DNA of 64,000 nucleotides from Artemisia argyi (Eukaryota; Streptophyta; Magnoliopsida; Asterales; Asteraceae): the NCBI GenBank assembly GCA_030686995.1, contig CM060694.1, forward strand, positions 96,643,844 through 96,707,843, written 5' to 3'. The position numbers and the translations under genes are program-made. Below the pieces are notes generated by a model, which saw only the letters and a list, made by a program, of their open reading frames with translations, was not told the DNA's origin and ran no database searches. How positions within the stretch are numbered: the first letter of the stretch is position 1; each line of letters begins with the position of its first letter. Positions 21,908-33,705 of this stretch are shown here, in pieces.

Positions 21908-24136
21908 GTCGGTCATCAAGGTTGCTTGACGTCTTCGTCTTAATCTTTTGACTTTCACATCTTAAGACGTCTTCAATATCCTTCATCGTTCTTTGTTCAT
22001 TGTTGTTGTGATAGTGATCAAGTTATGACGTAGTCTGCCGTTCGTCACTTCTGCGTCTGTGGTGGTAGTCTGCCATTCCAGCATGCTCATACATCTTTGA
22101 ACTTAGACATTTACATGCACGTAGTTCCCTTTCTATCCCTTAGATCTTTAGTCTTTAAACTTTGTAGATACTTCTATAGGTGTAGAATCTTTATTTGAAC
22201 TTTGTGTTGCTTAGATCTTTGAGGGAGCTTTATTTGACTTCAAGATGTATGTATGAGCATGCGGAATCTGTCGCCATGTAGATGATATGTCCCTGCAGGT
22301 AAAAAGTTAGCAATAAAACTTCCGGTACTTACAGATAAGGAATTAGAGATCCTCAACAGCATAGTGTGAAGACTCCTTCTAATCCTTATCAAGGCCGTTC
22401 CCATGTCAGATACCCCCGAAGGAGCTTACAAGACCTACTAAGTAGCTCAATGACTGGATGAGTCGCTGGGGATCACTCCACGACTGTAGACCGCAAAGAA
22501 ACCACCGCAAACACTAAGCGTAACCCGTGAGAGGTTACCGAAGTGACCTGCTGTCAGGGCTATTTGATGTTGACCCTGGCAGGAGTTTCTGTTCAATCAT
22601 TGAGAGATACTTATGTACTTCTCTCATAAACGTTCTCGGCAGATTGCTAAGATCTGTGAAGGACTCAATAATATATAGCTGGTGTCCATTGATGTGGAAC
22701 ACCAGATGTAGAAATACTAAGTGTTCCTAAGAGATCTTTGATGTATCTCATGGCTCTAGACTCGATAAATGCACACTTAGGTTTCCTATGCGGAGACTAG
22801 GGAGGGGTCTCCTGCTTCAATAACAACTATCTCTAAGAGATAAGTCGATAGATTACACCGGTTCCCCGTGAGAATGAAACAAGCTCTTTTAAGAGAACTT
22901 GAGTGGTTAAGAAGGTTTAGTGCATTGCGTCATTGGGTCCATGACGACTTTATCTTCAATACCGGTGTCGCCTTAGCAACAACCAGTAGCGTATGAATTG
23001 AACCCGGTGTCTGCCCTAAGGTTGAACATATGGAGGGCTATTTCTTTTCACCCTTTTCTTTAATTTTCTTTTTAATTCTTCAACCCCTTCTTTCTCCTTT
23101 CATTCTTTACTCCTTTTTTTTCATATCATACCTAAGGACTTCTAGTGTTAACTATTGGTGATGTCCTTGGGTAGATCCCTCCGGCTCTGGCGGATCATAG
23201 GACGGTTTTTCCTAACCTTAATCACCTTATAACTCCATGACTATCCTATAATTGCCATTGAAACTTTTGAAAAATTTCTCAAAGTGTTTGTGAGTATCAA
23301 ACATTATGTTTAACACTTTGAGAGTTTTGAGTTTACTTATGAAGGGCTCCCCCTTCACATGTGCTCATGTGTAATTAATAAATTTGCACATGCGGGAGGA
23401 GCAAGCACTTTTGAATTGATCGACTTTTAGTGAACAAGACCAATTCGAGACACGCTTACATCACTAGTTAGACTAGCTTGAAGTTATTACCAGGTCTGGT
23501 CAAGTCCACAGAAAGTTTCTTGAAATGGTACATTTCTACTTTGACAAATCCTTTTCGAGACACTCTTACGTGGCTAGTTAAAGAGTTCCATTGTCAGCTT
23601 TTAGGTGACAACTAGCTCTAGTAACTAACTTGATGTCATTACCCATCGAGGATAAGTCTTTTCGATTGATAACATATTGTTTCGTCAATTCTTGGGTCAA
23701 TTCTCAGTCTAGCTTGCTTGAGATACAACTTTTAACGTTCATATTTTAATCACTTTTCTTTTCTCCCCCTGAAAAATTGAATATAAGATGTTGTTTTTGA
23801 GAAACGTTTGATTAAAATAGGCTTTTTGAGTCTTATGGGGAGAAATCATCAAGAACTTTTGAATTTCAGAACGATGAGTTTTCAAGTGCTCCCCCTCAAC
23901 AAGAGAACACTTATTGAGGTGAAATACTTGTCTTTTTGAGCAGAATTATGAAAATGAGAAAATGTTTTGATTAATTCTACTCAAAAGTAAGAAGCCTTCC
24001 CTCCTTTTGTTAGGATTGAGGCACTGAAGCGTACCTCAGGGTCCTTTCTTTACAAGAACGGGTTGTACACTGATATGTATGCACAAGCCATTATGAAGAA
24101 TAGTATTGACAAATCAAATCAAGTTCTTACAAATTT
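21908..24136 (-). other. Element F non-coding tail between extra ORF and 3' LTR
   Basis: About 2.2 kb with no credible gene. It holds three additional AGGGGGAG motifs (23347, 23763, 23889). Short ORFs here show no domain. A pair of paragraphs around 23400-23640 share 'ttcgagacac(g/t)cttac(a/g)t' and 'ctagttaga', a weak internal duplication. Confidence 0.7.
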
Positions 24137-26109
24137 CTACCATTCTGGTCTTTGAAACGTCAACACCGGAAATCCTGGTCTGCCTCCCACATAACTTTCA
24201 AATCTCCTTATCTGATCCCTGTGCTTTAACTGGTTCTCAATCCTTGTGATAAACCTACGAGCTTGTCTGGCCTCATCGGTATTCCACCTTTTGGATTTGT
24301 ACAGTTCAACGTCATTGAGTCGGTCTTTGATTCCATCTCTGACGAACTTAAGTGTTTCATCACAAAACTTGTGAATTTCATCATAAGCCATGAAACAGTT
24401 ACGTCGGTTGACACTGCGATAAGTGAATCCGAAGGCTGGCTGTTTGATCAAAGTGTATTGAGATTCGTGTTGAAGGTTGAGGACATTGTAAAGGTTAGGT
24501 TTTGTGAGATTCAGCTTCTTCTGATAACTTTCCACTCCAAGTTGAAGATCTTCTACTCGTTCTTTGATGATGATGTGTCTCATGAAGATCAGTAGAGCAG
24601 TGATGAAGGCAAGTTGCATATCCTTGGGTCGGTTGCACATCTTTCCTTGAACTTTGAGCAGATACATATCTTCGATGTCATTAAGGAGTAGTCGAGGAAA
24701 GTCTGACTCGGAAATTTCGTACTCTTTCTCATCAAGTCTTTTGAGCACGATCCTATTGAGGAAGGAATACCCGAAGTGAGTGATGGTGGAGATGAACTGA
24801 ATGGAGACAATCTTCAAGTCACTCATTATTTCACCCATCGTTTGACTAAGTCTGCTACTTCGGTAGAATTGTGCACGATTATCGGGCCAGTGGTGAATCC
24901 CATAAAGTGCATTTCTGTCATAAGGTACGATTTTGTCACTAAACAGCATTGTAGCTTCTTCTTCAATTGCGTTGTTTAAGTGACGAGCAGCGGGAATGGA
25001 AAGTGTGAGTGAGGTAGCATATCTCTTCTCGAAGGTGTTGCCATGTTGAAGAAAGTCCAGGTCAGTGTTGAAGAAGTAAACGTAAGGTATCTTCGGTTTC
25101 TTCGGCTTACCAATCATCGGAAGTGGTTTAGACCAGTCGGTGATGTATGGTGCTGCCTTTCTTGTGACCAGATCGATGCGAGATTCAGGATTGATCCAAT
25201 CAATATTGCTTGACATAGCTCGAGCAATATTTTCTAGATGATATTCAAGTTCAATGGAGTTGGCAGACCGATCTTTTAGAAGATTGAACGCATCATTCTT
25301 GATTCTTCGTAACTCTTTCTTATTCATCTTTTTCATGTGAAATTTATGTTGAATCAACTGAGCGTATTCCACTGTTCGACCATCGAGCGGTTCTTGATCG
25401 TCGGCAAGTGGTGGTTGCGAATTAATCATCTTGTCAAACCAGGAGTATTCGGCAGTTTTGTCTTCGTCCAGCCAATTGAGAATGTTTTTCGGTTTCTTAG
25501 GTTCTTTGCCTTTTGAAGAGGTGTCAGGTTTGTGCTGATGATGTTTTTGTTTCCTTTCTTTCTTCTTTGTAGATGACGGTTCTGGTATTTCATCGGTCTG
25601 AGGAATCTCGTGTCCGCCGGTGTATTCAAAGTAATCATGGGCTTTAGGACCTGAACCGGATGCCTTGGGTTGTTGAGTAGACGTTGTGGTAGTCGGAGGA
25701 ATGACAGGTTCTTTGGGTTGAGATGAGGGTCCTTCGGCTTGCTTTTGTTTCTTTGCCTGTGAGTTAGGATCCTTGTCTTCATCATCTCTTTGATGTTTCA
25801 GTTTGTCGGCCTCGGTGCTGCAGGATTCTTTAGACATCTTGGCTTTTAAAGCTTCCTAGACTTTAGTTTCATCAGGTGACAAGGTGAATTTACTTGCCAA
25901 TTTGTCGAAGAGCTGGGTCTCTAATTCGTCCAATGACAACCCTGGTTGTGGTAGAGTTGTTTTGTCTGCTCGAAGAGTAAATGAGGTAGATCTGATCACT
26001 TTCTTGACAGCTTGTTCAGCAATCTTGGGGAGTTCACCTCTCATTGGTGCCAGCAAATCTTTCAATTCTGCAACTAAGTGTTGTTCCATATATTGATGCG
26101 CTTGAGTAG
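24137..26109 (-). pseudogene. Element F extra ORF, C-terminal part (split by C)
   Basis: The continuation of the ORF that starts at 48191. Element C entered at the AGTAG duplication (26105-26109 and 45864-45868), and the reading frame is in register on both sides once C and one duplication are discounted. This part spans about 655 residues with one internal TAG at 25856-25858. It has a low-complexity charged/proline region (about 25830-25450), then a compact domain with IPYVYFF, FGYSFLNRI, ERVEDLQLGVESYQKKLNL and a basic end FVGGRP-like (YVGGRPGFP). I recall this C-terminal domain as widespread downstream of pol in Asteraceae Copia polyproteins. Function unknown; no signal peptide or clear membrane segment. 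Confidence 0.85.
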
Positions 26110-26796
26110 TGATGACGTATAGTCTATAGTTGGGCCACGAGCCCAAATGATAAACATTACTAAGCCCAAGCCCACCACGAGTGGGCTATCATGACAAATG
26201 ACATGGGCCATAATACCAATGGCTTGGACTCACGAAGTCCGAAGCCCAACAAAACTACCCGGTCATAGGATAAGGATCTTCTATTTACGGAATAGATATC
26301 CTTACCCCGGATAAGCACCACGTGTGCGAAGAGTAAGGAGCAATAAACCTACATGGCCTCTGCACCCCTATATATAGAATAATATATTCTCATTAAATGT
26401 ACGATTCACACAATCCCTAACTTTTCAACTAAACCCTAAACCGATTACTTACTCTCACGCCAGAGTCTAATCGTGGGAGACAATCCCACGATAAGCCTAA
26501 CGGTGTTGTTTACTTTCTTACGCTCAGTTCTCGAGTTAAAATTTGAGAGGAAAGGAAAGGAAATGGAATGTGTTTTGTGTTCTTGAGTTTTTTTTAAGAG
26601 GGGAAAGTGAAGCTGAGAAGAAGGAGGGGGGAAGATTTTTAATAAAATCTTCCGCCCATTTTTGGCCGGAAAGGGAAAGGAAGGGGAAAGGGAACTCAAG
26701 AACACAGCGTTAGTGCGCAGGTTTCATAAGCACTAAAGTTCTAATTGATACGAGAGCAGGAGTCCAAACAAGGTAAGCCCAACTTTTGTATCAACA
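26110..26796 (+). repeat. Element C 5' LTR (contains a MITE)
   Basis: It is 687 bp, matching the 3' LTR (45369-45863) except for a 192-bp block at 26521-26712. A TATATATA box lies at 26369-26376. It ends TATCAACA before the primer site. Confidence 0.93.
26521..26709. mobile_element. MITE in element C's 5' LTR, PIF/Harbinger-like
   Basis: A 189-bp insertion absent from the 3' LTR, flanked by TTA on both sides (26518-26520 and 26710-26712). Its ends are imperfect inverted repeats: CGCTCAGTTCTCGAGTT on the left and AACTCAAGAACACAGCG on the right, about 15 of 17 matching in inverted alignment. A 3-bp TTA duplication fits PIF/Harbinger. It is purine-rich and non-coding. The 3' LTR provides the exact empty site. 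Confidence 0.85.
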
Positions 26797-26798
26797 AG

Positions 26799-26815
26799 TG
26801 ACGCCATCCGTGGGA
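26799..26815 (+). promoter_or_regulatory. Primer-binding site of element C
   Basis: TGACGCCATCCGTGGGA starts three bases after the LTR. It resembles the TGGCGCCGTCTGTGGGA primer site common in plant gypsy elements. The initiator tRNA is not assigned. Confidence 0.65.
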
Positions 26816-26841
26816 CCCTACACTAAGAACTTAAGACCAGA

Positions 26842-28626
26842 ATGCCGAAAAACAAGAACTCAGGGCAGCGGACTCCGCAGCCAGAGAAAACACGTGATGA
26901 TTCACATAGGAAGAAGCATCAAGATTCGACTCCAAGGCCAATCTCTGGAACAACCAGTGCGCCTAGTTATCGCGAGTCGAATATAACTCCAATCCCTACC
27001 AGTAGAAGAGGATACACCTGAGGTGACATTAACCGATTTTGTGTCCCAACATTACGAGACTTTAACTAGTCTCATGTGAGAGGAAGCAAGAAGAAGGTCA
27101 AGCCACGGCCTGAAAAACCGGCTAGACTTTGGCCAAGAAAAATCTCCACCGTGCCACTATGAGCGCGGAAACAATGAGAGGCGCACTAATGTCCACGATA
27201 GACTTGGTACATCATCTAACTCTCAATACTCGGAGGAATACGAAGACAACGCGAGGCACACCAATGTCCACGCTAGGCTTGGTAGCCGCAGGATGCAAGA
27301 TAGACTTGGATGACAACGCTCAGCGAGTGTAAGCGTCTCAAGGTCAGGAAGCAGAAGAATCCAAGATAGGCTTGGGAAACACTACTCCCTAAGTAGAAGC
27401 CCTTCAAACTCAGAATCTGAGGAAAAACGGCGCAACTGCCACAAAAGGAACAACTCCTCTTCAAGTAACTCCTCGGACAACGAGGATAGAGAGACGGGAC
27501 ATTGGAAATCTAAAAACCGACATCGGTACGAGGAGGATGAAGTTATTTCCCTTCCTTGGTGTCGCCAAAAGGTTGATGCGTTCACGTGACGCATAAGCGA
27601 TTTCTCAGATGACAAGAGAAGGTGCATGCCCACCAATGTTAAAACATATGATGGCACAGGTGATCCTGATGATCACCTAAAAATTTTCAAGTCAGCGGCT
27701 GATATCGAAAATTGGCCACAACCTGTGTGGTGCCATATGTTCAACTCTACCTTAGTAGGGAATGCACGAACATGGTTCAGCAAGCTTCCACGACGAAGCA
27801 TAAATGGGTTTGAAGAGTTGCGGAAGGCATTCCGCCTAAATTTCACCCAACGAAAGAAGTGCGCAAAGAACCCTGTGGAACTAGCCAGAGTGAAACAGCG
27901 CCAAGGAGAATCTACAAGCGCTTATATGGAGCGCTTCATGGATGAATGCATGCAAGTCAAGGCATGCCCCGAGGTAGTAAAAATCTCAGGGTTCATGAAC
28001 GGGATCAATAACCCAGAGCTGATACGGAAGCTAAACGATAAAGTACCCCAAAGCTTTGATGAGCTAACAAAGCGCACCAGATCCTTCATCCAAGGGGAAG
28101 CAGCGGCGGCAGACAGCAAAAAAGGTTACTCAACCTTTACACCACAAGAACAGTCTAGGAGACAATCCAATGATCAAAGTGGCAACCGCAACAGGAATTA
28201 CCGCAACCAAGGTAGTGGAAGGGATAATGACAACTACGTCCCACTCACAAAAACCCCTAAGGAAATATTCGCGGCAGAAGGAGCAAATTTCCCAAAACCT
28301 CCACCTATACGCACTCCAGAAGAGAAGCGCATAGGAGGAGGAAACTACGAATACCATGAGCAAAAGGGTCACACTACTAACGAGTGCGTCCAACTGCGTC
28401 AGCTAATTGATAAATTAGTGAAAGAAGGGAAGATGGACCACCTCGTTAAAAACATTAAAGAGGGGAAAGATAGACAAAAGAATGGGGCCAAAAAAGAGAT
28501 ACCAAAAAGTAAGGCTGACACAATATACATGATACAATCATGGCAACGAAATACGAAACAAAAAGTTAGCCAAAGATTCTCCAAGGGAAACCAAATCTCT
28601 TTCCTCACTCTTACTGCAGACAACGC
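26842..28626 (+). pseudogene. Element C gag (broken and truncated)
   Basis: The likely start is ATG 26842 (MPKNKNSGQRTP), with a TGA near 27018 and frameshifts before the conserved core. The core runs open from 27626: KTYDGTGDPDDHLKIF, WCHMFNSTL, RSINGFEELRKAF, then an RNA-binding tail. The nucleocapsid finger reads YEYHEQKGHTTNEC near 28345, where the first zinc ligand, normally Cys, appears as Tyr. The frame enters the terminal repeat of the E fragment at 28627, so any protease that followed is lost. Confidence 0.82.
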
Positions 28627-31351
28627 TGTAACACCCAATTCAATGATGCAGCGGAATTCAAACTGGGTGTTACTTGACGGCACAATAGTCACAATAATAG
28701 AAAACAAACTCCAAATGAGTCGTTTTAAAAGATTTATCATTCAAATTGTATAAATATCAGAGATTACAAAATGAGGTCCCAAATGGTTCCATGTTTACAA
28801 TTTACATTAAATGAGTTTTTGAATGATAATAAAATTTATAGCCCTCTTGAGTATCCGTGCCCTTCTGTGCCATCCTTGATCGTCATGAACCTGAAATACA
28901 TGCTTGAGAGGTCAACACAAAGGTTGAGTGATATTCATAGAGTTTGTTTAATGTTTGAACACAATGTGTTGGTAGTTAAATCGTTGAACACAATAATCGT
29001 AGTGTGAGCTATAGACTCACACTCATAGTTAGAAAACAAAGATGGGCTACGTTGTTATATGCCCGGAAAGGTTATTAATTCACTAAGCTTATGACACCAA
29101 AACGTTAACGGGTACCATTATCAATCGGCGGAGTTATCCCGGTAGGTACTTTGCCGTCATACCTAATGTCTCAAATATTAATGCATTTGTTTGAACTCGT
29201 AGTTGTTCAACAAATGGGATTCATCAATCCCAATAGGCCTATTCACAATATTCGCGCTCACTATTACTAGTGATTAAATGGTTCATAATAAGGGATCTTG
29301 GTTTGGCATGGATGTTACTTAGTGATAATAAAACATAGTCGAATAGCATACAGTAGAAAGCATTGTGTTCAAGTAGAAAAATAATAGCATGTATTCCCCC
29401 CAAGGGTTTGTAAAACAATTAAGTAATGGAAAGTGGGGCTATGAACTCACCTTGAGTTGGATGATGTATAATGATAATGATGGATATGCCGTAAGAACTT
29501 CTACGAGCAACCTAGAATAATTGTTGCAACTTAGGTTTGGAATAATGTTTAAGGAAACATAAACGTGCCAATATATGTCTTGCACTTAGTCCATGATGTG
29601 GTACAATGTATAGTGTAAGTCTTTGAAAAGAAATGATTCATGAAACATGTATAGTTTATATATCGTTTACTACCATTCGGGCCGACATAATTCAGAAGTC
29701 ATGTAGTAAACGTTCGAGGAGCCAGGACACTTTAATTCGTAAATCCACAACTCATCTCGACGGCTTACATAATGAACTCCTCACATGAGGCTCCCTACTA
29801 TTGTAGTAGTTGATAAAATATATATGTATATAAGTTTTGATCCGAAAAGTTACATGTCCAAGTACTTGAATAAACTTAGGAAAGTTTATCTTTACATGAA
29901 GATTGTTATTAGGGTAAGTTTCTTATAACTTGTATGACAAATACTCGTAATATTTCATGGTTCTTTAGATGAAGTAGATCCAAATTGTATGTTCAAGTTA
30001 TCGCCAACTTTTCTAGTTCATGTATTTGCCTTGGTAAGTTTATATGGTCGTTAGCTCATGTTTTCGCCTTGGTATATATGGTCATTTAGTTCATGGCCTT
30101 GCCATGACCTTTGGTCATTGTTCCATGGTCTTGAGACTTAACCTTGGCTCTAGCCATGGTTCTGGTCTTGAATCTAGGTCATAAGACCTCTTGGTCTTTA
30201 AAAACCATAACCTTTATATAATGACTTTGGTCTAAAAATGGGCTGTTAAGAATTTGAAGAAAATATCACTCGGAAAGCATTTTCAGGGATCGAGCTTCTT
30301 TGTTCCTGAACGAAAACGGCGTTCCGGACAACTTTCGTGTTTTAACTTTTTGATGAATCGGACCAAAAGTGCCACTTTCAAAAAGTCAGAATGCAAAACA
30401 GTAGGGTATAGGCAGTTTTGCCGTTTTGGTTTCGCTAACTTCTTATGGCCATAACTTTTGACTCGTGTACTCGTTTTAAGTGGTTCAAATTTCTATGTTT
30501 TCCTTTTGAAGTCCTTTTTAACAGTATGTAAGTGTTTCATATCATAGTTATACTATTTTGGTCGTGGTTCTCCATAAAAGTCACTAGTTTACTTGTTTAA
30601 ATAACATAAGTTAACATATATATACCATAACTTGTTTTACTAGTTTTTATACATCATGGACATGATCACAAGACAATATATAGCATGAATGATATGTAAA
30701 TAGCATGAATATGATATTTAACAAGAAGTATGTTAGGGTTTGCTTACAACTTTGGGCTTTCTAAAAGAAAGGAAGTTAAGAGCAAGGATTAGGACTTTGA
30801 TTGAACAAGCTTCTCTTCACTTTAGCAATCCTTCTACCCTTGTATTCTTGAAGGATTTGTGATGAGTGTTTAGGTGACTTGAGTGGATCAAAACTCAAGA
30901 GAATCACCAAGAGTTTCAAAGGATTTGATGTAGTTACTTTGTAGCTTGAAACTAGTATTTGGATCAATCAAAACTTAACAAGAGCTTTGGAATTGATAAG
31001 GATCTTGCGTTTCTTGAATAATACTTGAAGTAAACTAGAAAAAGGAAGTTTGTGTGTGTTCTTTCACGTTGGAAATGAAGAGGGGAGGATGGGGTACTTA
31101 TATGGTGTTGAGGAGGTTAGTTTGGATGACTTTTCAAAGCCTTAGAACTTAAGTAAAACACATGGAATGATCTTAGAAGTACAAGGCACAAGATCAAGAC
31201 ACCAAGGTGATGAATCCCCCCCCCTAGAGGCGGTTTGGATGAGGATAGGAAGGATTTGGTCTTGTTGATATTATCCTAGATATTGAGTTAGTTTTGACTC
31301 CGTAAAATGCTAACCGTAAATGATTAAGCCATAATACGTAAAAGAAGTACC
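28627..31351 (-). mobile_element. Fragment E: gypsy (Del/Tekay-like) LTR, minus strand, inside C
   Basis: The plus-strand left edge TGTAACACCCA (28627) is the reverse of a minus-strand LTR end GGGTGTTACA. A second, inverted copy (TGGGTGTTAC) lies about 40 bp inside. The phrase with acceptor-like 'gcatgtatttcagg' (minus strand, near 28890) is shared with element D's LTR, so the families are related, and 'ggtgagttcatagcccc' is also shared. On the minus strand 'accatataagtacc' near 31100 could be the TATA region. The right edge has no GTTACA and no duplication of AACGC (28622-28626), so the LTR start is lost together with C's protease and RT core. No coding capacity. Confidence 0.7.
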
Positions 31352-32500
31352 TTCACCCAGAAAAAACAAGAGCGGTCATCGAACTACCTTCACCGCGCAC
31401 ACTAAAAGAAGTCCAGTCACTACACGTCAAATTAGCCGGACTAAATCGATTCTTGTCTAAATCAGCGGACAAGTCACTTCCTCTCTTTAAAACACTCACG
31501 AAGTGTACAAAAAAGGGAGATTTTCGATGGACTCCAGAAGCGGAAGAAGATTTCCAGCAGCTCAAACAAAACCTTGCAGAGCTACCCAAGCTTGTCGCAC
31601 CCCGACAAGGGGAAGAACTGATCATGTATCTGTCAGCGACCCATGGAGCAGTCAGCGCGGTGCTACTGACAGACAGAAACTCTGTTCAAACACCCATATA
31701 CTTTGTAAGCAAAGCTCTCAAGAAGACAGAGACTAACTACACCGCTATGGAGAAACTGGTACTAGCCTTTGTATTCGCAGCTAAGAGACTGCGCAGGTAC
31801 TTCCAAGTGCATCCAATAGCTGTAATTACGAACCAACCCATCAAGCAGGTTATCTCTAAACCTGATGCATCAGGGCGGCTACAAGGTGGAGCGTGTTATT
31901 GAGTGAGCATAACATCTCTTATAGGCCGGGCACCGCGGTCAAGGGACAGATATTGGCTGATTTCATTATCGAGAAGCCAGATGCTGATACTCCATCACCA
32001 ACGGTTGACGTACCATCACAAGAACCATGGGTTCTATTTACGGACGGATCTTCGTGCGCAGAAGGGTCAGGCAGAATATGAAGCATTACTGGCTGGACTT
32101 CGCATAGAAAATCAAATGGGTATACGCAACCTAGAAGCTAATGTGGATTCACGATTAGTAGCTAACCACGTGTTAGGCGAGTATATGGCCCAAGAGGAAC
32201 ACATGATCCAATACCTCGATAAGACCAAGTCCTTGATCAAGAATTTTGACAAGTTTTCGATCAAACAAATCCCACGAGGAGAAAATAAAAAAGCAGATGT
32301 GCTAAGTAAAATCGCATCTACAAGCTTCGCACACCTGTCAAAACAGGTATTGGTGGAAACCGTGAAGAACAAATCCATCTCTGAGATGGAAATCTCCACA
32401 GTGATAGAGGAAGAACATCCTACATGGATGAAACCCATCATGGATTTTATTAGCAAGGGAACACTCCCCCAGGAACAAAAGGACACTTGACGGATACGGC
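31352..32500 (+). pseudogene. Element C RT end and RNase H, left copy
   Basis: It begins inside the RT connection region (ELPSPRTLKEVQSL) and includes FRWTPEAEEDFQQLK, PIYFVSKAL and METNYTAMEKL-like sequence of the gypsy RNase H, then the second Tat-type RNase H beginning VLFTDGSS (about 32035). A frameshift lies near 31885. A deletion of roughly 90 bp at about 32070 joins TDGSSCAEGSG to AEYEALLAGL, removing the middle of this second domain. The end region has a TGA at 32488-32490. The RT palm with its catalytic Asp residues is missing. Confidence 0.83.
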
Positions 32501-33040
32501 GCACATCGCAGAGATTCGAACTTCGAGATGGTATCCTATATCGGCGTTCATTCCTACAACCATGGCTTAGGTGCGTCGGACCTCTTCAGGCAGACTACGT
32601 ACTCCGGGAAATCCACGCCGGATCTTGCAGCATGCACTCAGAACCACGGTCAGTTGTAGTGCGTGCTTTGCGATCCGGGTACTATTGGCCTACCATGCAC
32701 CGCGACGCGCGAGACATAATTAGAAGATGCAACGACTGCCAAGTCCAGAGACCCATTCCGCGTCGACCACAACATGAGCTAACACCCATCACCTCACCAT
32801 GGTCATTCCATAAATGGGGAATTAACATTGCAGGACCCTTTCCAGTCGCGGCAGGAGGACTTAAGTTCCTCATTGTCGCCATTGACTACTTCACCAAATG
32901 GATCGAGGCAAAAGCAGTGGCGAGTATCACAGGCAACCAGGTCAAACGATTCGTTTGGGATAACATTGTTTGCCGCTTTGGCCTACCTGGAGAGATTATT
33001 TCGGACAACATTGTATGCCGCTTTGGCCTACCTGGAGAGA
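32501..33040 (+). pseudogene. Element C integrase, left copy (truncated at element D)
   Basis: The zinc-binding N-terminus (REIHAGS...H...RRCNDCQ, 32610-32745) is followed by the catalytic core start WGINIAGPFP at about 32812. The first catalytic Asp is Asn here (AAC) but Asp in the right copy (40510). The reading frame continues through ISDN and then repeats the 15-residue unit DNIVCRFGLPGEIIS before running into D's LTR at 33041. The 31 bases 33010-33040 are a templated repeat of 32965-32995. Confidence 0.85.
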
Positions 33041-33689
33041 TTACATGAACTTAGTGCTGACGTAATAGACATCACTTTTGTGTGACATTATATTCGTTGT
33101 AATGGTCACATACTTTGCCTATGGTCCAACTTTATGCTCAATACTTATGGTTTACCTTACTGATATTTTCATGACGATGTGAGTAAAGCAGTAGTCACTA
33201 AAACTGAACTTGATTTGTAGGTGAATGGTTATTCACACTCGAAAACCTTGTGGTCCATATTACAACTTTTACTTGAAAGTAAACTATATTTTCATGACAA
33301 TATGAGCGACACAATGGTCACAAAATTTTTTTCGAACTCACATTTCTTTTATACTAAATTGTTATTTGTACAAACTTATGAACTCACCAACCTCGTGTTG
33401 ACACTTTTTAGCATGTATTTTCAGGTTTAAGGCGATAGCTAATTGTTGAAGGCTTTTGGCATGGCATGGCATGGTCATAGATGGCTCTGACATATACGGG
33501 ACCGCTTTATTTATTCTATGGGCCTATTTCCGCACTATTTTTGAATGATGTAAATTGAATATTTGATAATGAAAGTCATTCTAAATGGTTGAGATAAAAA
33601 CCGTTATTTGTACTTGTGTTATGATACCAATTGAGTAGCACCCAGTGACACGTATGCTTCCGCTGGACCCGTATTTTGGGGGTGTTACA
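33041..33689 (+). repeat. Element D 5' LTR, terminal fragment
   Basis: 649 bp matching 39103-39751 base for base in length, starting at the shared 'ttacatgaac' where C sequence joins. It ends GGGTGTTACA before the primer site. Confidence 0.9.
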
Positions 33690-33692
33690 GAT

Positions 33693-33705
33693 TGGTATCA
33701 GAGCC
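33693..33705 (+). promoter_or_regulatory. Primer-binding site of element D
   Basis: TGGTATCAGAGCC, three bases after the LTR end, is complementary to the 3' end of plant initiator tRNA-Met, the usual primer of Del/Tekay elements. Confidence 0.88.

Noticed and set aside
24263..24979. Plus-strand ORFs opposite the extra ORF
   Set aside because: They are shadows of the minus-strand coding sequence, with no motif of their own.
28622..31355. Complete solo LTR with target duplication
   Set aside because: AACGC at the left edge is not repeated on the right and the expected terminal motif is missing there.
33041..33689. Solo LTR separate from element D
   Set aside because: It is followed directly by a Met-type primer site and matches the last 649 bp of the 3' LTR with equal length.
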